From Chlamydia trachomatis (GTDB taxonomy: Bacteria; Chlamydiota; Chlamydiia; Chlamydiales; Rhabdochlamydiaceae), in the NCBI GenBank assembly GCA_945898205.1, contig CAMDHO010000002.1, forward strand, positions 1 to 64,000: a stretch of 64,000 nucleotides of DNA, written 5' to 3'. Shown one piece after another: positions 44,834-53,397 of the stretch (position 1 is the first letter of the stretch; every line of letters starts with the position of its first letter). The position numbers were made by a program, and so were the translations under genes. Under the pieces are notes generated by a model that was given only the letters and a program-made list of their open reading frames with translations, was not told where the DNA came from and made no database searches.

Positions 44834-45658
44834 GTGCAAAACGAAGCGAGGAGGAATATGAACGAGCGGTTGGACGAAATAAAAAAAGCAACTGAACCTT
44901 TCAGGCAAAAAATCATCCATCATAAAGTATACTCGGCAATTAACACTATTGAAGACCTTAAAGTCTTTATGCAATACCACATTTACGCCGTTTGGGATTT
45001 TATGTCTTTGCTAAAAACTTTGCAAAACAATTTTACCTGTACTTCTGTTCCCTGGTTTCCCAAAGGTTACGCGGACACGGGATACCTCATCAATGAGATC
45101 GTTGTCGGAGAAGAATCTGACATAGATAGCTTCGGTAATAGAAAGAGCCATTTTGAATTATATTTGGATGCTATGCGCCAATGCGGAGCAGACACATCTC
45201 CAATAGAAAGATTTATAGAGAGCTTAAGGAGGACAAAAGATCGTGAGTTAGCATTTCAAGCTGCTGATACACCTCAGAGAGCTCGAGATTTTGTTGATTT
45301 TACATTTAAACTTATTGAGAGCTCCAAAGGCTATTTACAGTCCGTTGTTTTTACCTTTGGACGTGAAGACTTGATTCCAAGAATGTTTCTTTCTATCGTA
45401 AATAACATATCCAAAAACTTCCCAGATAGCGTTGCCATTTTTAAATATTATCTTGAAAGACATATTGAGGTTGATGGTGGCCATCATAGCCATCTCGCGT
45501 TAGAAATGACGTCCAATCTTTGTGGTTCAAACGACCAATTTTGGGAAGAGTCAAAGCTGGTTGCGATAGAATCTCTAGAGAAGCGGATAAACCTGTGGGA
45601 TGCTGCCTATGAGAGCATACTAGCATCCCAACAAAAAAATGAAAGCAAGAAAGGATGA
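44834..45658 (+). CDS. DUF3050 family protein (heme-oxygenase-like fold)
   Basis: The 274-residue frame contains HHKVYSAINTIEDLKVFMQYHIYAVWDFMSLLKTLQ, VPWFPKGYADTGYLINEIVVGEESD, SHFELYLDAMRQCGAD and DGGHHSHLALEM, all typical of DUF3050, a helical family related to the heme-oxygenase/TENA fold. Conserved His and Glu residues could bind metal, but the reaction is unknown. The better start is the internal ATG at 44858 (GAGGAGG just upstream), giving MNERLDEIKK. It sits alone between the 16-bp inverted repeats, next to intron remains. Confidence 0.82.
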   Translation: MQNEARRNMNERLDEIKKATEPFRQKIIHHKVYSAINTIEDLKVFMQYHIYAVWDFMSLLKTLQNNFTCTSVPWFPKGYADTGYLINEIVVGEESDIDSFGNRKSHFELYLDAMRQCGADTSPIERFIESLRRTKDRELAFQAADTPQRARDFVDFTFKLIESSKGYLQSVVFTFGREDLIPRMFLSIVNNISKNFPDSVAIFKYYLERHIEVDGGHHSHLALEMTSNLCGSNDQFWEESKLVAIESLEKRINLWDAAYESILASQQKNESKKG

Positions 45659-46142
45659 CAGTAAAGCCTCCTCGAAGATGAATATTTCACGGATTTCCGA
45701 AAAATCGGCGAACGACTTCACAAGAACACAAACCAAAAGGAAACCTTAGTTAAATGTTTATAACATATTATGTTATTATCCTAGAAACAGCGTGTCCTTC
45801 CGTTTGGATTGAGTGAAAGTTAAATAGAGACTTGGAAGCTTTTAGTATTTGTGGTCTTTTGGATTTTCGAGCTTTTCAGCTTCAGCCACGCAGCACAGGA
45901 AGGCAAAGGCCTTTTTTATCTTGGCATGATTTTGCCTGAGAGCTCTTTTGCAGAACTAAGCCAAATCTCAATCGAGATACTGAGAAATGGAATGTTTTTT
46001 TTGGAATTGTGAAAGCTCTAGATGGGAGATTTTAACTCTCGCAACGTAAAGTAATTTTTACATATCACACCAAGGTAAAATCACAATTTTACATAAGAAT
46101 CGAACTTACCGGACTCTCAAGAACGGTCTTTGAGGTGGGACA

Positions 46143-46174
46143 AGCTGCGTGATAGGAAACTATCACGCACGGTT
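46143..46174 (+). ncRNA. Group II intron domain V
   Basis: The sequence folds as AGC, T, a 9-bp perfect helix with GAAA tetraloop, a two-base bulge, and GGTT pairing back to the triad strand. This is the most conserved element of group II introns and identifies the class without other data. Confidence 0.8.
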
Positions 46175-46200
46175 CCTATGAGGAGCCTATCTTAGCAATG

Positions 46201-46216
46201 AGATCTGCTTACTCTC
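46201..46216 (-). repeat. 16-bp inverted repeat, right copy (intron 3' end)
   Basis: AGATCTGCTTACTCTC is the exact reverse complement of 44714-44729. It coincides with the expected 3' end of the group II intron. From here to menB (46217-46483) I see no gene. Confidence 0.65.
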
Positions 46217-46483
46217 CCCGATTTATTGATATCTGACCTATCTTTTTTTATTCAGGTGTTGCACTTCAGGCTTGAATCGGCGGTATAATTAAATAGTAAC
46301 CTGAAGTAAATAATGTCGCTTTTCAAAAGTGACATTTTAACTTAGCGGAAACCTGTGACTTTTCCACCTAATTTCAACATAACTTGGACTCAAAAACCTA
46401 ACACAACGCCTCAACTTCCGATTGACAACATTTAATTCATCCCTTACATTTTCGACTTAAAACATCCTACTTAGGGCCCTATT

Positions 46484-47317
46484 ATGCAAGCTACATTAGA
46501 ATCTGTCGAATGGATCTATTCCGGAAGTTACCAAGATATTACTTATCATAAATCGCAGGGAATGGCAAAAATCACCATTAACCGTCCCGAAGTCAGAAAC
46601 GCCTTTCGCCCTCTTACTGTCAAAGAAATGTCGCACGCCCTTCTCAACGCTAGAGAAGATCATAAAATCGGAGTTATCATTCTAACAGGGGCGGGAAAAG
46701 AAGCCTTTTGCTCAGGCGGTGATCAGAGAGTTCGTCAAGAAGCTGGATATCAAGATGAAGAAGGCGTACAAAGACTTAATGTTCTCGACTTTCAAAGAGA
46801 AATTCGAACCTGCCCTAAACCTGTCATTGCAATGGTTGCTGGCTATGCTATCGGGGGAGGCAATGTCCTCCATATCGTTTGCGACTTAACTATTGCCGCT
46901 GATAATGCCATTTTTGGTCAAGTTGGGCCTAAAGTAGGCTCTTTTGATGGAGGATTTGGATCAAGTTATTTAGCAAGGCTTGTCGGACAAAAAAAGGCTC
47001 GAGAAATTTGGTATCTCTGTAAACAGTACTCTGCAGAAGAAGCTCTTTCTATGGGCCTTATCAACTGTGTTGTTCCCTATGAAAAACTAGAAGAAACAAC
47101 CATTGAATGGTGCCAAACAATCTTACAACACTCCCCCTTAGCTCTCCGATGCCTTAAATCCGCATTCAATGCCGACTGCGACGGGCAAACTGGCATCCAA
47201 GAATTAGCTGGCAATGCCACCTTACTCTACTATATGTCCGAAGAAGCACAAGAGGGGCATAAAGCCTTTTTAGAAAAAAGAAAACCCGACTTTAGTTGTT
47301 TTCCAAAAAGACCTTAA
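46484..47317 (+). CDS. menB: 1,4-dihydroxy-2-naphthoyl-CoA synthase
   Basis: A 277-residue crotonase-fold enzyme with the MenB signatures [109 protein letters not shown] and the C-terminal [10 protein letters not shown]. It closes the naphthoquinone ring in classical menaquinone synthesis. No other men gene is in the window, so the pathway cannot be judged from here. A dead tag gene follows. Confidence 0.93.
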   Translation: MQATLESVEWIYSGSYQDITYHKSQGMAKITINRPEVRNAFRPLTVKEMSHALLNAREDHKIGVIILTGAGKEAFCSGGDQRVRQEAGYQDEEGVQRLNVLDFQREIRTCPKPVIAMVAGYAIGGGNVLHIVCDLTIAADNAIFGQVGPKVGSFDGGFGSSYLARLVGQKKAREIWYLCKQYSAEEALSMGLINCVVPYEKLEETTIEWCQTILQHSPLALRCLKSAFNADCDGQTGIQELAGNATLLYYMSEEAQEGHKAFLEKRKPDFSCFPKRP

Positions 47318-47322
47318 GAAAT

Positions 47323-47840
47323 ATGGATAGATGCTTTGCGAACGGCCCTGACCAAAAACTTTATGCTATATAGCATGATAATGAATGAGGAATCCCCTGT
47401 CATCACGATCTTCATTTATTTGAGATGCTAATTCTCGAAGCTGCTCAAGCGGGTCTTAACTGGGAAACTGTTATCAATTTGATCCACATAAAACAGCTTT
47501 AATGACGGACGAAGAACTTGAAGCTCTTCGTTTAGATCCTAGCATCATCAGAAATCGGCTTAAAATATATTCTGCTCGTCAAAATGCTAGAGTCTTTCTC
47601 TCCATTCAAAAGGAATTTAGATCCTTCGCTCAATATTTTTGGGGATTTGTCTCTTATAAACCACTTCTCAATCATCCAAAGACTCTTAAAGACGTCTCTA
47701 CTACGTCTTTAGAAAGCGACAACCTTTCTAAAGACCTTAAAAAACGAGGAATGAACTTTGTAGGATCTACAATTATTTATGCCTACATGCAAGCCGTTGG
47801 AATGGTCAACGACCAGATTGCAACATGCCGCTGCAGATAA
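47323..47840 (+). pseudogene. tag: DNA-3-methyladenine glycosylase I (tag) pseudogene
   Basis: From ATG 47323 the reading frame gives MDRCFANGPDQKLYAI-stop-HDNE-stop-GIPCHHDLHLFEMLILEAAQAGLNWETVIN, the N-terminal half of Tag with two in-frame stops (TAG, TGA). A short deletion with frame change follows, and the rest continues intact: LMTDEELEALRLDPSIIRNRLKIYSARQNARVFLSIQKEF...SKDLKKRGMNFVGSTIIYAYMQAVGMVNDQIATC. The 112-residue open part (47502-47840) is thus not a separate gene. Confidence 0.88.
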
Positions 47841-48074
47841 CTGTGTTTAAAAAAAGATAAAAATGAAAAATTAAATTAATTATTAGATTCGATAAATTAA
47901 CTTATTATTTATCTAGACAGATCTAAAGTTTTTAACATATCGCTAAAAAAATCACATAGCAACCTTACATTCTAAATTATTTTTATGAATCAAAAAATCA
48001 ATATCTTTACCGGAAAGATAGTCAATGCTAGAATGGCTATTCATTATTCAATATAAATCTACAAATGGATCATT

Positions 48075-49421
48075 ATGCAATTTAAGGACCTTCAGCTATC
48101 TCCAGATATTCTTCGCGCTATTGAAGATAAAGGATATAGTTCACCTACCCCAATTCAAATGCAGGCTATTCCTATAATTTTAGAAGGACATGATCTGCTC
48201 GCAGCTTCTCAAACAGGAACTGGAAAAACAGCAGGATTTACTCTTCCTATCTTAGAGAATCTACTAAAACGCCCAAAAAGAAAAGGCAGCAAATCTATTC
48301 GATGTCTTATCTTAACTCCGACTAGAGAATTGGCTATGCAGGTAGAAGCTAGCGTTCAAACATACAGTAAACATCTACAAATTAAATCCACCGTTGTCTT
48401 TGGGGGTGTTAATATCAACCCTCAAATGAATCGACTTCGTCAAGGAATTGATATTTTAGTTGCTACTCCTGGACGTCTTTTAGACTTATTTTCTCAAAAA
48501 GCCGTAGATTTTTCAGATGTCGAAACTTTAGTTTTAGACGAAGCAGATAGAATGCTCGACATGGGATTCATCAATGACATTCGCAAAATTCTAGCTCTCC
48601 TTCCAAAAAACAGGCAAAACCTACTTTTTTCTGCTACTTTCTCTCCTGAGATTAAAAAATTAGCAGAAGGGTTGCTTCACCTACCTAAACTCATCCAAGC
48701 AACTACAAATAACTCTACCGCGGAGGGCGTTGCTCAAACTATCCATCCAGTTGATAGCGGACGTAAAAAAGATCTTCTTTCTTTTTTAATTACTTCACAA
48801 AAATGGAAACAGGTACTTGTCTTTACTCGAACAAAACATGGGGCCAATCGTCTTACCGCACAGCTTGAAGGCGATGGAATTAGCGCCTCTGCAATTCATA
48901 GTAATAAAAGCCAAGGGGCTCGAGTAAAAGCTCTTGCTAGCTTCAAGGAAGGTTCTGTCCGTGTTCTAGTCGCTACAGATATTGCAGCTAGAGGCCTTGA
49001 CATCACAGATCTACCTCACGTCGTCAACTTTGACCTCCCCCACGTTCCTGAAGATTATGTACATCGTATTGGACGCACAGGAAGAGCGGGAAAAGAAGGC
49101 GAAGCTATTTCTCTTGTTTGTATTGATGAAGAAAAATTACTTCAAGGTATTGAGCGTCTTTTAAAAAGAGAATTACCTAAGGTTATTATTTCTAGCTATG
49201 AACCGAACCCCTCAATTAAGGCAAAACCCCTTCTTCAAAGAACTTCGAACCAAAGACCTTCATACTCAAGAAGTTCAGGACCAAGAAGTCCAGAACCAAG
49301 AAGTTCAGGACCAAGAAGTTCAGAACCAAGAAGTTCAGGACCGAGAAATTCAGATGCAAAAACTCCTGATCAAAAAACTTCTTATTTTTCTAGAAGTCGA
49401 AGACCCTTCAACAAGAAGTAA
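48075..49421 (+). CDS. rhlE: DEAD-box RNA helicase (RhlE type)
   Basis: The 448 residues have every motif in order: Q motif ([13 protein letters not shown]), [41 protein letters not shown], then [15 protein letters not shown] and [10 protein letters not shown]. It remodels RNA, typically in ribosome assembly or mRNA decay. The C-terminal ~60 residues are a basic Ser/Arg/Pro tail with tandem [10 protein letters not shown] units encoded by a DNA minisatellite. A terminator hairpin follows. Confidence 0.94.
   Translation: MQFKDLQLSPDILRAIEDKGYSSPTPIQMQAIPIILEGHDLLAASQTGTGKTAGFTLPILENLLKRPKRKGSKSIRCLILTPTRELAMQVEASVQTYSKHLQIKSTVVFGGVNINPQMNRLRQGIDILVATPGRLLDLFSQKAVDFSDVETLVLDEADRMLDMGFINDIRKILALLPKNRQNLLFSATFSPEIKKLAEGLLHLPKLIQATTNNSTAEGVAQTIHPVDSGRKKDLLSFLITSQKWKQVLVFTRTKHGANRLTAQLEGDGISASAIHSNKSQGARVKALASFKEGSVRVLVATDIAARGLDITDLPHVVNFDLPHVPEDYVHRIGRTGRAGKEGEAISLVCIDEEKLLQGIERLLKRELPKVIISSYEPNPSIKAKPLLQRTSNQRPSYSRSSGPRSPEPRSSGPRSSEPRSSGPRNSDAKTPDQKTSYFSRSRRPFNKK
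49266..49350 (+). repeat. Minisatellite inside the helicase tail
   Basis: Units of about 15 bases (a form of AGTTCAGGACCAAGA alternating with AGTCCAGAACCAAGA) repeat five to six times in frame and encode [15 protein letters not shown]. Length changes by whole units keep the frame open. Confidence 0.75.
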
Positions 49422-49431
49422 TCTTCTTAAA

Positions 49432-49478
49432 ATTCAACCCGAACCTTTTGCAAATTCTGCAGGAGGTTCGGGTTGAAT
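49432..49478 (+). terminator. Hairpin terminator after the RhlE gene
   Basis: ATTCAACCCGAACCT (49432-49446) pairs perfectly with AGGTTCGGGTTGAAT (49464-49478). It is a 15-bp stem with a 17-base loop. Confidence 0.7.
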
Positions 49479-49803
49479 CCTTACTATTACATAACAAAAA
49501 CAACTGCAAAGACTATCTCCAAAATACATCCCAAAACCACATAAAGTAGACTGAAGACTTCGCTCGACTAAAGATCCTGAGCACTCCTTTAAAGACGGAG
49601 AACCTTAGTAGGCAATAGAGAATAATCGCAGCATGAAAATACTGTAATCCTAGAAACTTCAGGATGTCACCTAAGTCCTCTACAAGCAGCTCCTGATTGC
49701 TCTTAAATTTCTGGTAAAGCAAAAGAACAGCTTAATCGAAAAACCTGGCAATGGCAGGCTTAAAAGTCGCGTTAAAGCTCCAAACACTTAGGAGAATCAA
49801 TAT
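49479..49803. other. Non-coding gap before phhB
   Basis: No convincing gene. A 69-codon minus-strand frame (49513-49722) with hydrophobic content is visible but has no recognisable similarity or ribosome-binding site. Confidence 0.4.
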
Positions 49804-50157
49804 TTAAAGACATTTTCTCCTTGGGATCAAGTCGCACTTGGAAGCTAGAATAAAATCGTTTTCAGAAAGCCCCTTTATCTTGTGTGTCGAAAGTTGAACT
49901 TTTAATTTTCCATATGACAAATAAAGATCTGGATGATGACACTCTGCCTCTGCAACCTCTCCTATTTGATTTGCAAATTGCAAAGCTGTTCGAAAATCTG
50001 GAAATAGATATTCTTTTTCTAAATATCGATCTTCCACTACCGTCCACCCCTCTTCTAACATTCTTAAAGAAATTTGTATGACATCCCCTGTTAAAGGAAC
50101 TATTCCTTTCTTACAGGGAGTGCACTCTCTTTCAGTAAAATCACTTTCTTCTATCAT
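49804..50157 (-). CDS. phhB: Pterin-4a-carbinolamine dehydratase
   Basis: The 117-residue protein has the family pattern: CTPCKKGIVPLTGDVI at the start, MLEEGWTVVEDRYLEKEYLFPDFRTALQFANQIGEVAEAECHHPDLYLSYGKLKVQLSTHKIKGLSENDFILASKCD with the active-site HH and the later THKIKGL. It dehydrates 4a-hydroxytetrahydrobiopterin made by aromatic amino acid hydroxylases or may act in folate-related pterin salvage. It stands alone; its upstream region is duplicated at 50435. Confidence 0.9.
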   Translation of the reverse strand: MIEESDFTERECTPCKKGIVPLTGDVIQISLRMLEEGWTVVEDRYLEKEYLFPDFRTALQFANQIGEVAEAECHHPDLYLSYGKLKVQLSTHKIKGLSENDFILASKCDLIPRRKCL

Positions 50158-50213
50158 CTAAACACCTCTTAAATTAAGAAACATAAATACCCACAATACG
50201 AAATTAAAGACAA
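50155..50213. repeat. Imperfect ~58-bp direct repeat, phhB start copy
   Basis: It begins at the phhB start codon and covers the upstream region (TCATCTAAAC...AAATTAAAG.CAA). It recurs, diverged, at 50435-50492. The repeat may carry the phhB promoter. Confidence 0.6.
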
Positions 50214-50434
50214 GATAAACAATGAAATAATGTTAGCGTCGAGTAAAAATAAAAAAACTAAAAATAGGTGAAAATTATTTTCACAGGATTCCTTAACAAA
50301 CAAAAATAATTCTACCAGACTCAGCTTGCAAAAAAACTAATGATAGCAATCTCGAAAGTTATATCTATATAACGAACCGTTACTAGAACATCAAAAGCTG
50401 CCTCACTTTTTTGAGCTGGAATCGCTTCCACCCT

Positions 50435-50492
50435 TCATCTAAACATCGCTTAAATTAAAATTATAAATACATACATCGCAAAATTAAAGGCA
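50435..50492. repeat. Imperfect ~58-bp direct repeat, second copy
   Basis: It resembles 50155-50213 with the same CATCTAAAC start and AAATTAAAGGCAA end. Read on the minus strand from the CAT, only eleven codons (MKGGSDSSSKK) follow before a stop, so any second gene copy is gone. Between the copies (50214-50434) nothing is recognised. Confidence 0.55.
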
Positions 50493-50510
50493 ACCAAAAA
50501 ACCGAAACAG

Positions 50511-50539
50511 TTGCAAAAAACAACAATTATCTTTATAAT
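50511..50539 (+). promoter_or_regulatory. Sigma-70/66 type promoter of the 712-residue kinase-like gene
   Basis: TTGCAA (50511-50516) and TATAAT (50534-50539) are spaced by exactly 17 bases. The transcript would start near 50546, giving a leader of about 26 bases to ATG 50572. It is the clearest promoter in the window. Confidence 0.7.
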
Positions 50540-50571
50540 TACTATAAAAACAATAGAAAAACGGATAAAAA

Positions 50572-52710
50572 ATGACTATTCAGCCTACAAACCGATCGTT
50601 TATAAATCCTCAAGTCACAGATCTCAGTTTTCAAAAAAAAGCTATCCTCCACAACTATTACGGGCTAGGTAGAACAGCGAAACTCCACCAGTTACTTTCT
50701 CCAGCTGAAAAGTCATTAACACTTAGGTTACAAGGACTTTGGGCAAATGTTTACGCTCAAAACTTTACTTCTATTCCAGAATCTAAAACCTCTATCTACT
50801 CTGAGCTAGCAAATATTCATCCAATTATTTTAAGCACCTATCAAAGTGAGATTGAACAACTTAAAACAGCAGACGAAATTTCAAGAATGTCTAAAAAATT
50901 CTTTAATGCAGCTCAAACGGTAGGCAAAGATGCTGCTTTAAAAATAAATAAAGATCTCAACAGTGTAGGTTCGAATTCAACTCCAGCTTCTAGTCCACTT
51001 AGCATTCGACCCTTTTTTAGGATGATAGCATCCTTAACACCCGAAGAGCTTTTTAATGATCAGATAAAAACTATCGACCAAAGACTCTCCTCATTATCTT
51101 TACCCTCTAATTTACGTGAAAAATACCAAAATCTCACTAGGACCACGGACTTGGATAGCTTACAAACCCTTGCCTCTAGTTATGCAGATTCGCTCGTTAC
51201 CGACCTTAAAGCAAGCAACCCAACCAAACGGGAACTGATTACCTCTTCTTTGCGTTCCACATGGACTTCCGTCTTAGAATCCTCACCTACAAATAAAGAA
51301 GAGCTTTTACGCTATATTGCAGATTCATTGTCAGAGCTTCAACTCCCCGGTATAACAGACCTCTACATGAAAGATCTTTTTTTAGCTGAATCAATTCTTA
51401 AAATCCAAAACCGTGCAGGAAGATATCTTCACGATCTTGATTCTATAAAATTCAATATACCTATACTCCCCACTTCTTCCGGAGTCACGACTCACCCAAA
51501 AACTATTGACTGGCATCGATCCGAAAGAATATTAGGGTTCATGAAACACCTCGGATCTAAAGAAGAGCTAGACCAAAACCTTCTTTATTCGTTTTTCTTA
51601 CCTTCAGATTCTGAAAATAATAGAAACAGATTCCCCTGCCTGGTTCCTTCGGGGGTTTCTCTTGATCACTCAGAATCCCCAACATATACTGATTCAAACG
51701 GGGACACATTCCCTCTTTCTGACAAAGAACGTTATTACATAAAAGATCTCACTCGTTTTATAGCAACCACAACTAGAAAAAATCCTTCTAGTTCTATTGA
51801 GAGTGAATTAGCCTTTCAAGAATACATTAGCCAAAGTCCTATTGCCATTTTCGACCGAATCATAGGAGAGGACCTAGAAAACCTTTTTATTACACAATAC
51901 ACCGAGCTACCTCTTAGATTAAAAAAAGACCTTTTTAATCAATTCGGAATGATTTCTTTTTTAGATATCTCACTGGGAAATCAAGATCGACTCATTCGCT
52001 TAGATGTCGAAAATCCCTCTTTAGAAACAGCTCCATTGGACTCTAATCTTGGAAATATCATGATTTCTCACAATAAAACCTCTTTACATGCGATTGATAA
52101 TGGAATAGGCGATGGAAAAAAACCTAATCTAGAAACATTAACAGCTAACAACGCTAAATACCTAGATTTCTTAAGCAACTTATTTAAAAACGAACAAAAA
52201 TACGAAGATCTATCAACAAACTTAATAAACTCACTATTAATTTCAACTATTAACATAAAAGAATCCATAGAAGACGGGCATATAAAAGCCCTTCAAAATA
52301 TTCTAGCTCTTGAAACTGACCTCCAAAACACTCTAGTTTTAAATGAAAAAATTAAAAAACGAAGGAAGCACGTAGATCGTTTAATGAAAAAATATAAATC
52401 CACAAAAAAAGCCTCTACTGGCAGAGCTAAACGTTGCAACTTAACCACTCAAATCTCATCTCACCAAAAAGCAATTGCAGAATTAGAAAAATCTAGAGAT
52501 GCTATAGGGATATTTTCATCTTTGAAGACTGGAATGCAAGTTATGGAACATCGCTTAAGAACCCAACTAATTCCTCTTTGGAATAGCCCAGAAACTAACG
52601 ATTTTAAAATTAAACTCGGAGACGGACTCGTCAATACAATTACAAGCAGATTAAATCTTTTAAATCCAGAAAAAAAGAAGCCTGCTCAGGAAAGAAGCCT
52701 TTTAATATAA
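50572..52710 (+). CDS. Large protein with PI3/PI4-kinase-like motifs, effector candidate
   Basis: A 712-residue protein without signal peptide or membrane helix, rich in Ser, Thr, Leu and Asn. Around residues 464-512 it reads MISFLDISLGNQDR, about 15 intervening residues, SNLGNIMI and then LHAIDNGIG. This order (D...GN-DR, N-IM, hydrophobic-IDxG) is the catalytic loop plus metal-binding loop of PI3/PI4-kinase-like and HipA-like enzymes. The N-terminal half is helical and the C-terminal ~150 residues form basic coiled coil (EKIKKRRKHVDRLMKKYKSTKK). It has its own strong promoter. A secreted host-directed lipid or protein kinase is possible; the family match is by eye only. Confidence 0.7.
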   Translation: MTIQPTNRSFINPQVTDLSFQKKAILHNYYGLGRTAKLHQLLSPAEKSLTLRLQGLWANVYAQNFTSIPESKTSIYSELANIHPIILSTYQSEIEQLKTADEISRMSKKFFNAAQTVGKDAALKINKDLNSVGSNSTPASSPLSIRPFFRMIASLTPEELFNDQIKTIDQRLSSLSLPSNLREKYQNLTRTTDLDSLQTLASSYADSLVTDLKASNPTKRELITSSLRSTWTSVLESSPTNKEELLRYIADSLSELQLPGITDLYMKDLFLAESILKIQNRAGRYLHDLDSIKFNIPILPTSSGVTTHPKTIDWHRSERILGFMKHLGSKEELDQNLLYSFFLPSDSENNRNRFPCLVPSGVSLDHSESPTYTDSNGDTFPLSDKERYYIKDLTRFIATTTRKNPSSSIESELAFQEYISQSPIAIFDRIIGEDLENLFITQYTELPLRLKKDLFNQFGMISFLDISLGNQDRLIRLDVENPSLETAPLDSNLGNIMISHNKTSLHAIDNGIGDGKKPNLETLTANNAKYLDFLSNLFKNEQKYEDLSTNLINSLLISTINIKESIEDGHIKALQNILALETDLQNTLVLNEKIKKRRKHVDRLMKKYKSTKKASTGRAKRCNLTTQISSHQKAIAELEKSRDAIGIFSSLKTGMQVMEHRLRTQLIPLWNSPETNDFKIKLGDGLVNTITSRLNLLNPEKKKPAQERSLLI

Positions 52711-52749
52711 ACATCAACATCTACTGAAACTAAGCTAAGGAAACCTAAA

Positions 52750-53247
52750 ATGAACTTTGACGCAATAACACCAGAAAAAAAAATTTCATCACCAACACCA
52801 GAAAAAACAATTTCATCACGTCCCGGATTTAGTCCCCTAAGGCTACATCCGTCTATTAGCAGTCTTTTTCTTGATAGATTTGAAGATGGCCGAATAACGA
52901 ATGATTCACCTACATCTCCCCACATGAAGAGAGTCTCTCCAAATTCGCGTTTATCGGCCTTATTAACTTCTTTGGAATCAGAGCTCTTAAACATCCACTC
53001 GCCTGACTCTCGATTAGTTATACTCTCCATTCTAAACGAAATATATCCAACGGAATCTACCGATCTCCCAGAATTGGATTCCATATCTGATCAATTAAAG
53101 GAAAAACACACCGATACCGTGACTCTAAGCGATACTATTACAGCTATTATTTCAAAAATTAGATCCAATAATTTTTCTGCCCCGATAACCCCCACTAGTG
53201 AAGGAAAAATAACTAAGGCGTTTTTCAAAACAACCCCCAAAAAATAG
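52750..53247 (+). CDS. Ser/Thr/Pro-rich protein downstream of the kinase-like gene
   Basis: The 165-residue protein is not recognised. Residues 1-60 look disordered, with TPEKKISSPTPEKTISS as a short tandem repeat (also a DNA repeat) and many Ser/Thr-Pro sites. Residues 65-150 are helical (RLSALLTSLESELLNIH, LVILSILNEIY, TITAIISKIRS). It follows the kinase-like gene by 39 bp without a promoter of its own, so it is probably co-transcribed. It could be a co-secreted effector, a substrate of the kinase, or a partner protein. Confidence 0.65.
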   Translation: MNFDAITPEKKISSPTPEKTISSRPGFSPLRLHPSISSLFLDRFEDGRITNDSPTSPHMKRVSPNSRLSALLTSLESELLNIHSPDSRLVILSILNEIYPTESTDLPELDSISDQLKEKHTDTVTLSDTITAIISKIRSNNFSAPITPTSEGKITKAFFKTTPKK

Positions 53248-53281
53248 ATGGCACTAAATAAAATCTATTTCCAATAAAATG

Positions 53282-53323
53282 AGGCCTATAGAAAATTCCA
53301 ATATTTTCTTACTGGCCTTTTTT
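53282..53323 (+). terminator. Terminator after the kinase-like/STP-rich pair
   Basis: AGGCC (53282-53286) pairs with GGCCT (53314-53318), with an inner GAAAAT/ATTTTC stem, followed by a TTTTTT run. It supports treating the two genes as one unit. Confidence 0.65.
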
Positions 53324-53397
53324 AGTTTATATTGCAAAAAAATAGAACCATCTGCAGAATACTCGCCTAAAAGAGCTAATAAATCTATGTTCAATCA

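Larger units (their letters stand above)
45786..46216 (+). mobile_element. Apparently ORF-less group II intron or intron 3' remnant
   Basis: Domain V is clear at 46143-46174: catalytic triad AGC, a 9-bp helix GCGTGATAG/CTATCACGC capped by GAAA, then ACGGTT. Domain VI and the intron 3' end (TTAGCAATG...GCTTACTCTC) follow. Upstream CGAACTTACCGGACTCTC fits late intron sequence. The 5' limit is a guess (GTGTCCTTCC near 45790). No reverse transcriptase frame is present, so this is either a miniature intron mobilised in trans or a truncated copy. Confidence 0.65.

Noticed and set aside
44834-45658. CADD/PqqC-type protein
   Set aside because: The motifs (HHKVYSAI, AVWDFMSLL, INEIVVGEESD) are those of DUF3050; only the fold class is shared with CADD.
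47502-47840. Separate 112-residue gene
   Set aside because: It is the C-terminal part of the tag pseudogene, whose N-terminal half lies directly upstream with stops.
49260-49350. Possible CRISPR-like repeat array
   Set aside because: The units are ~15 bp, contiguous and in frame with the helicase gene; there are no spacers and no cas genes.
49513-49722. Minus-strand 69-codon hydrophobic frame
   Set aside because: No ribosome-binding site or family similarity; compositional frame in a decayed gap.
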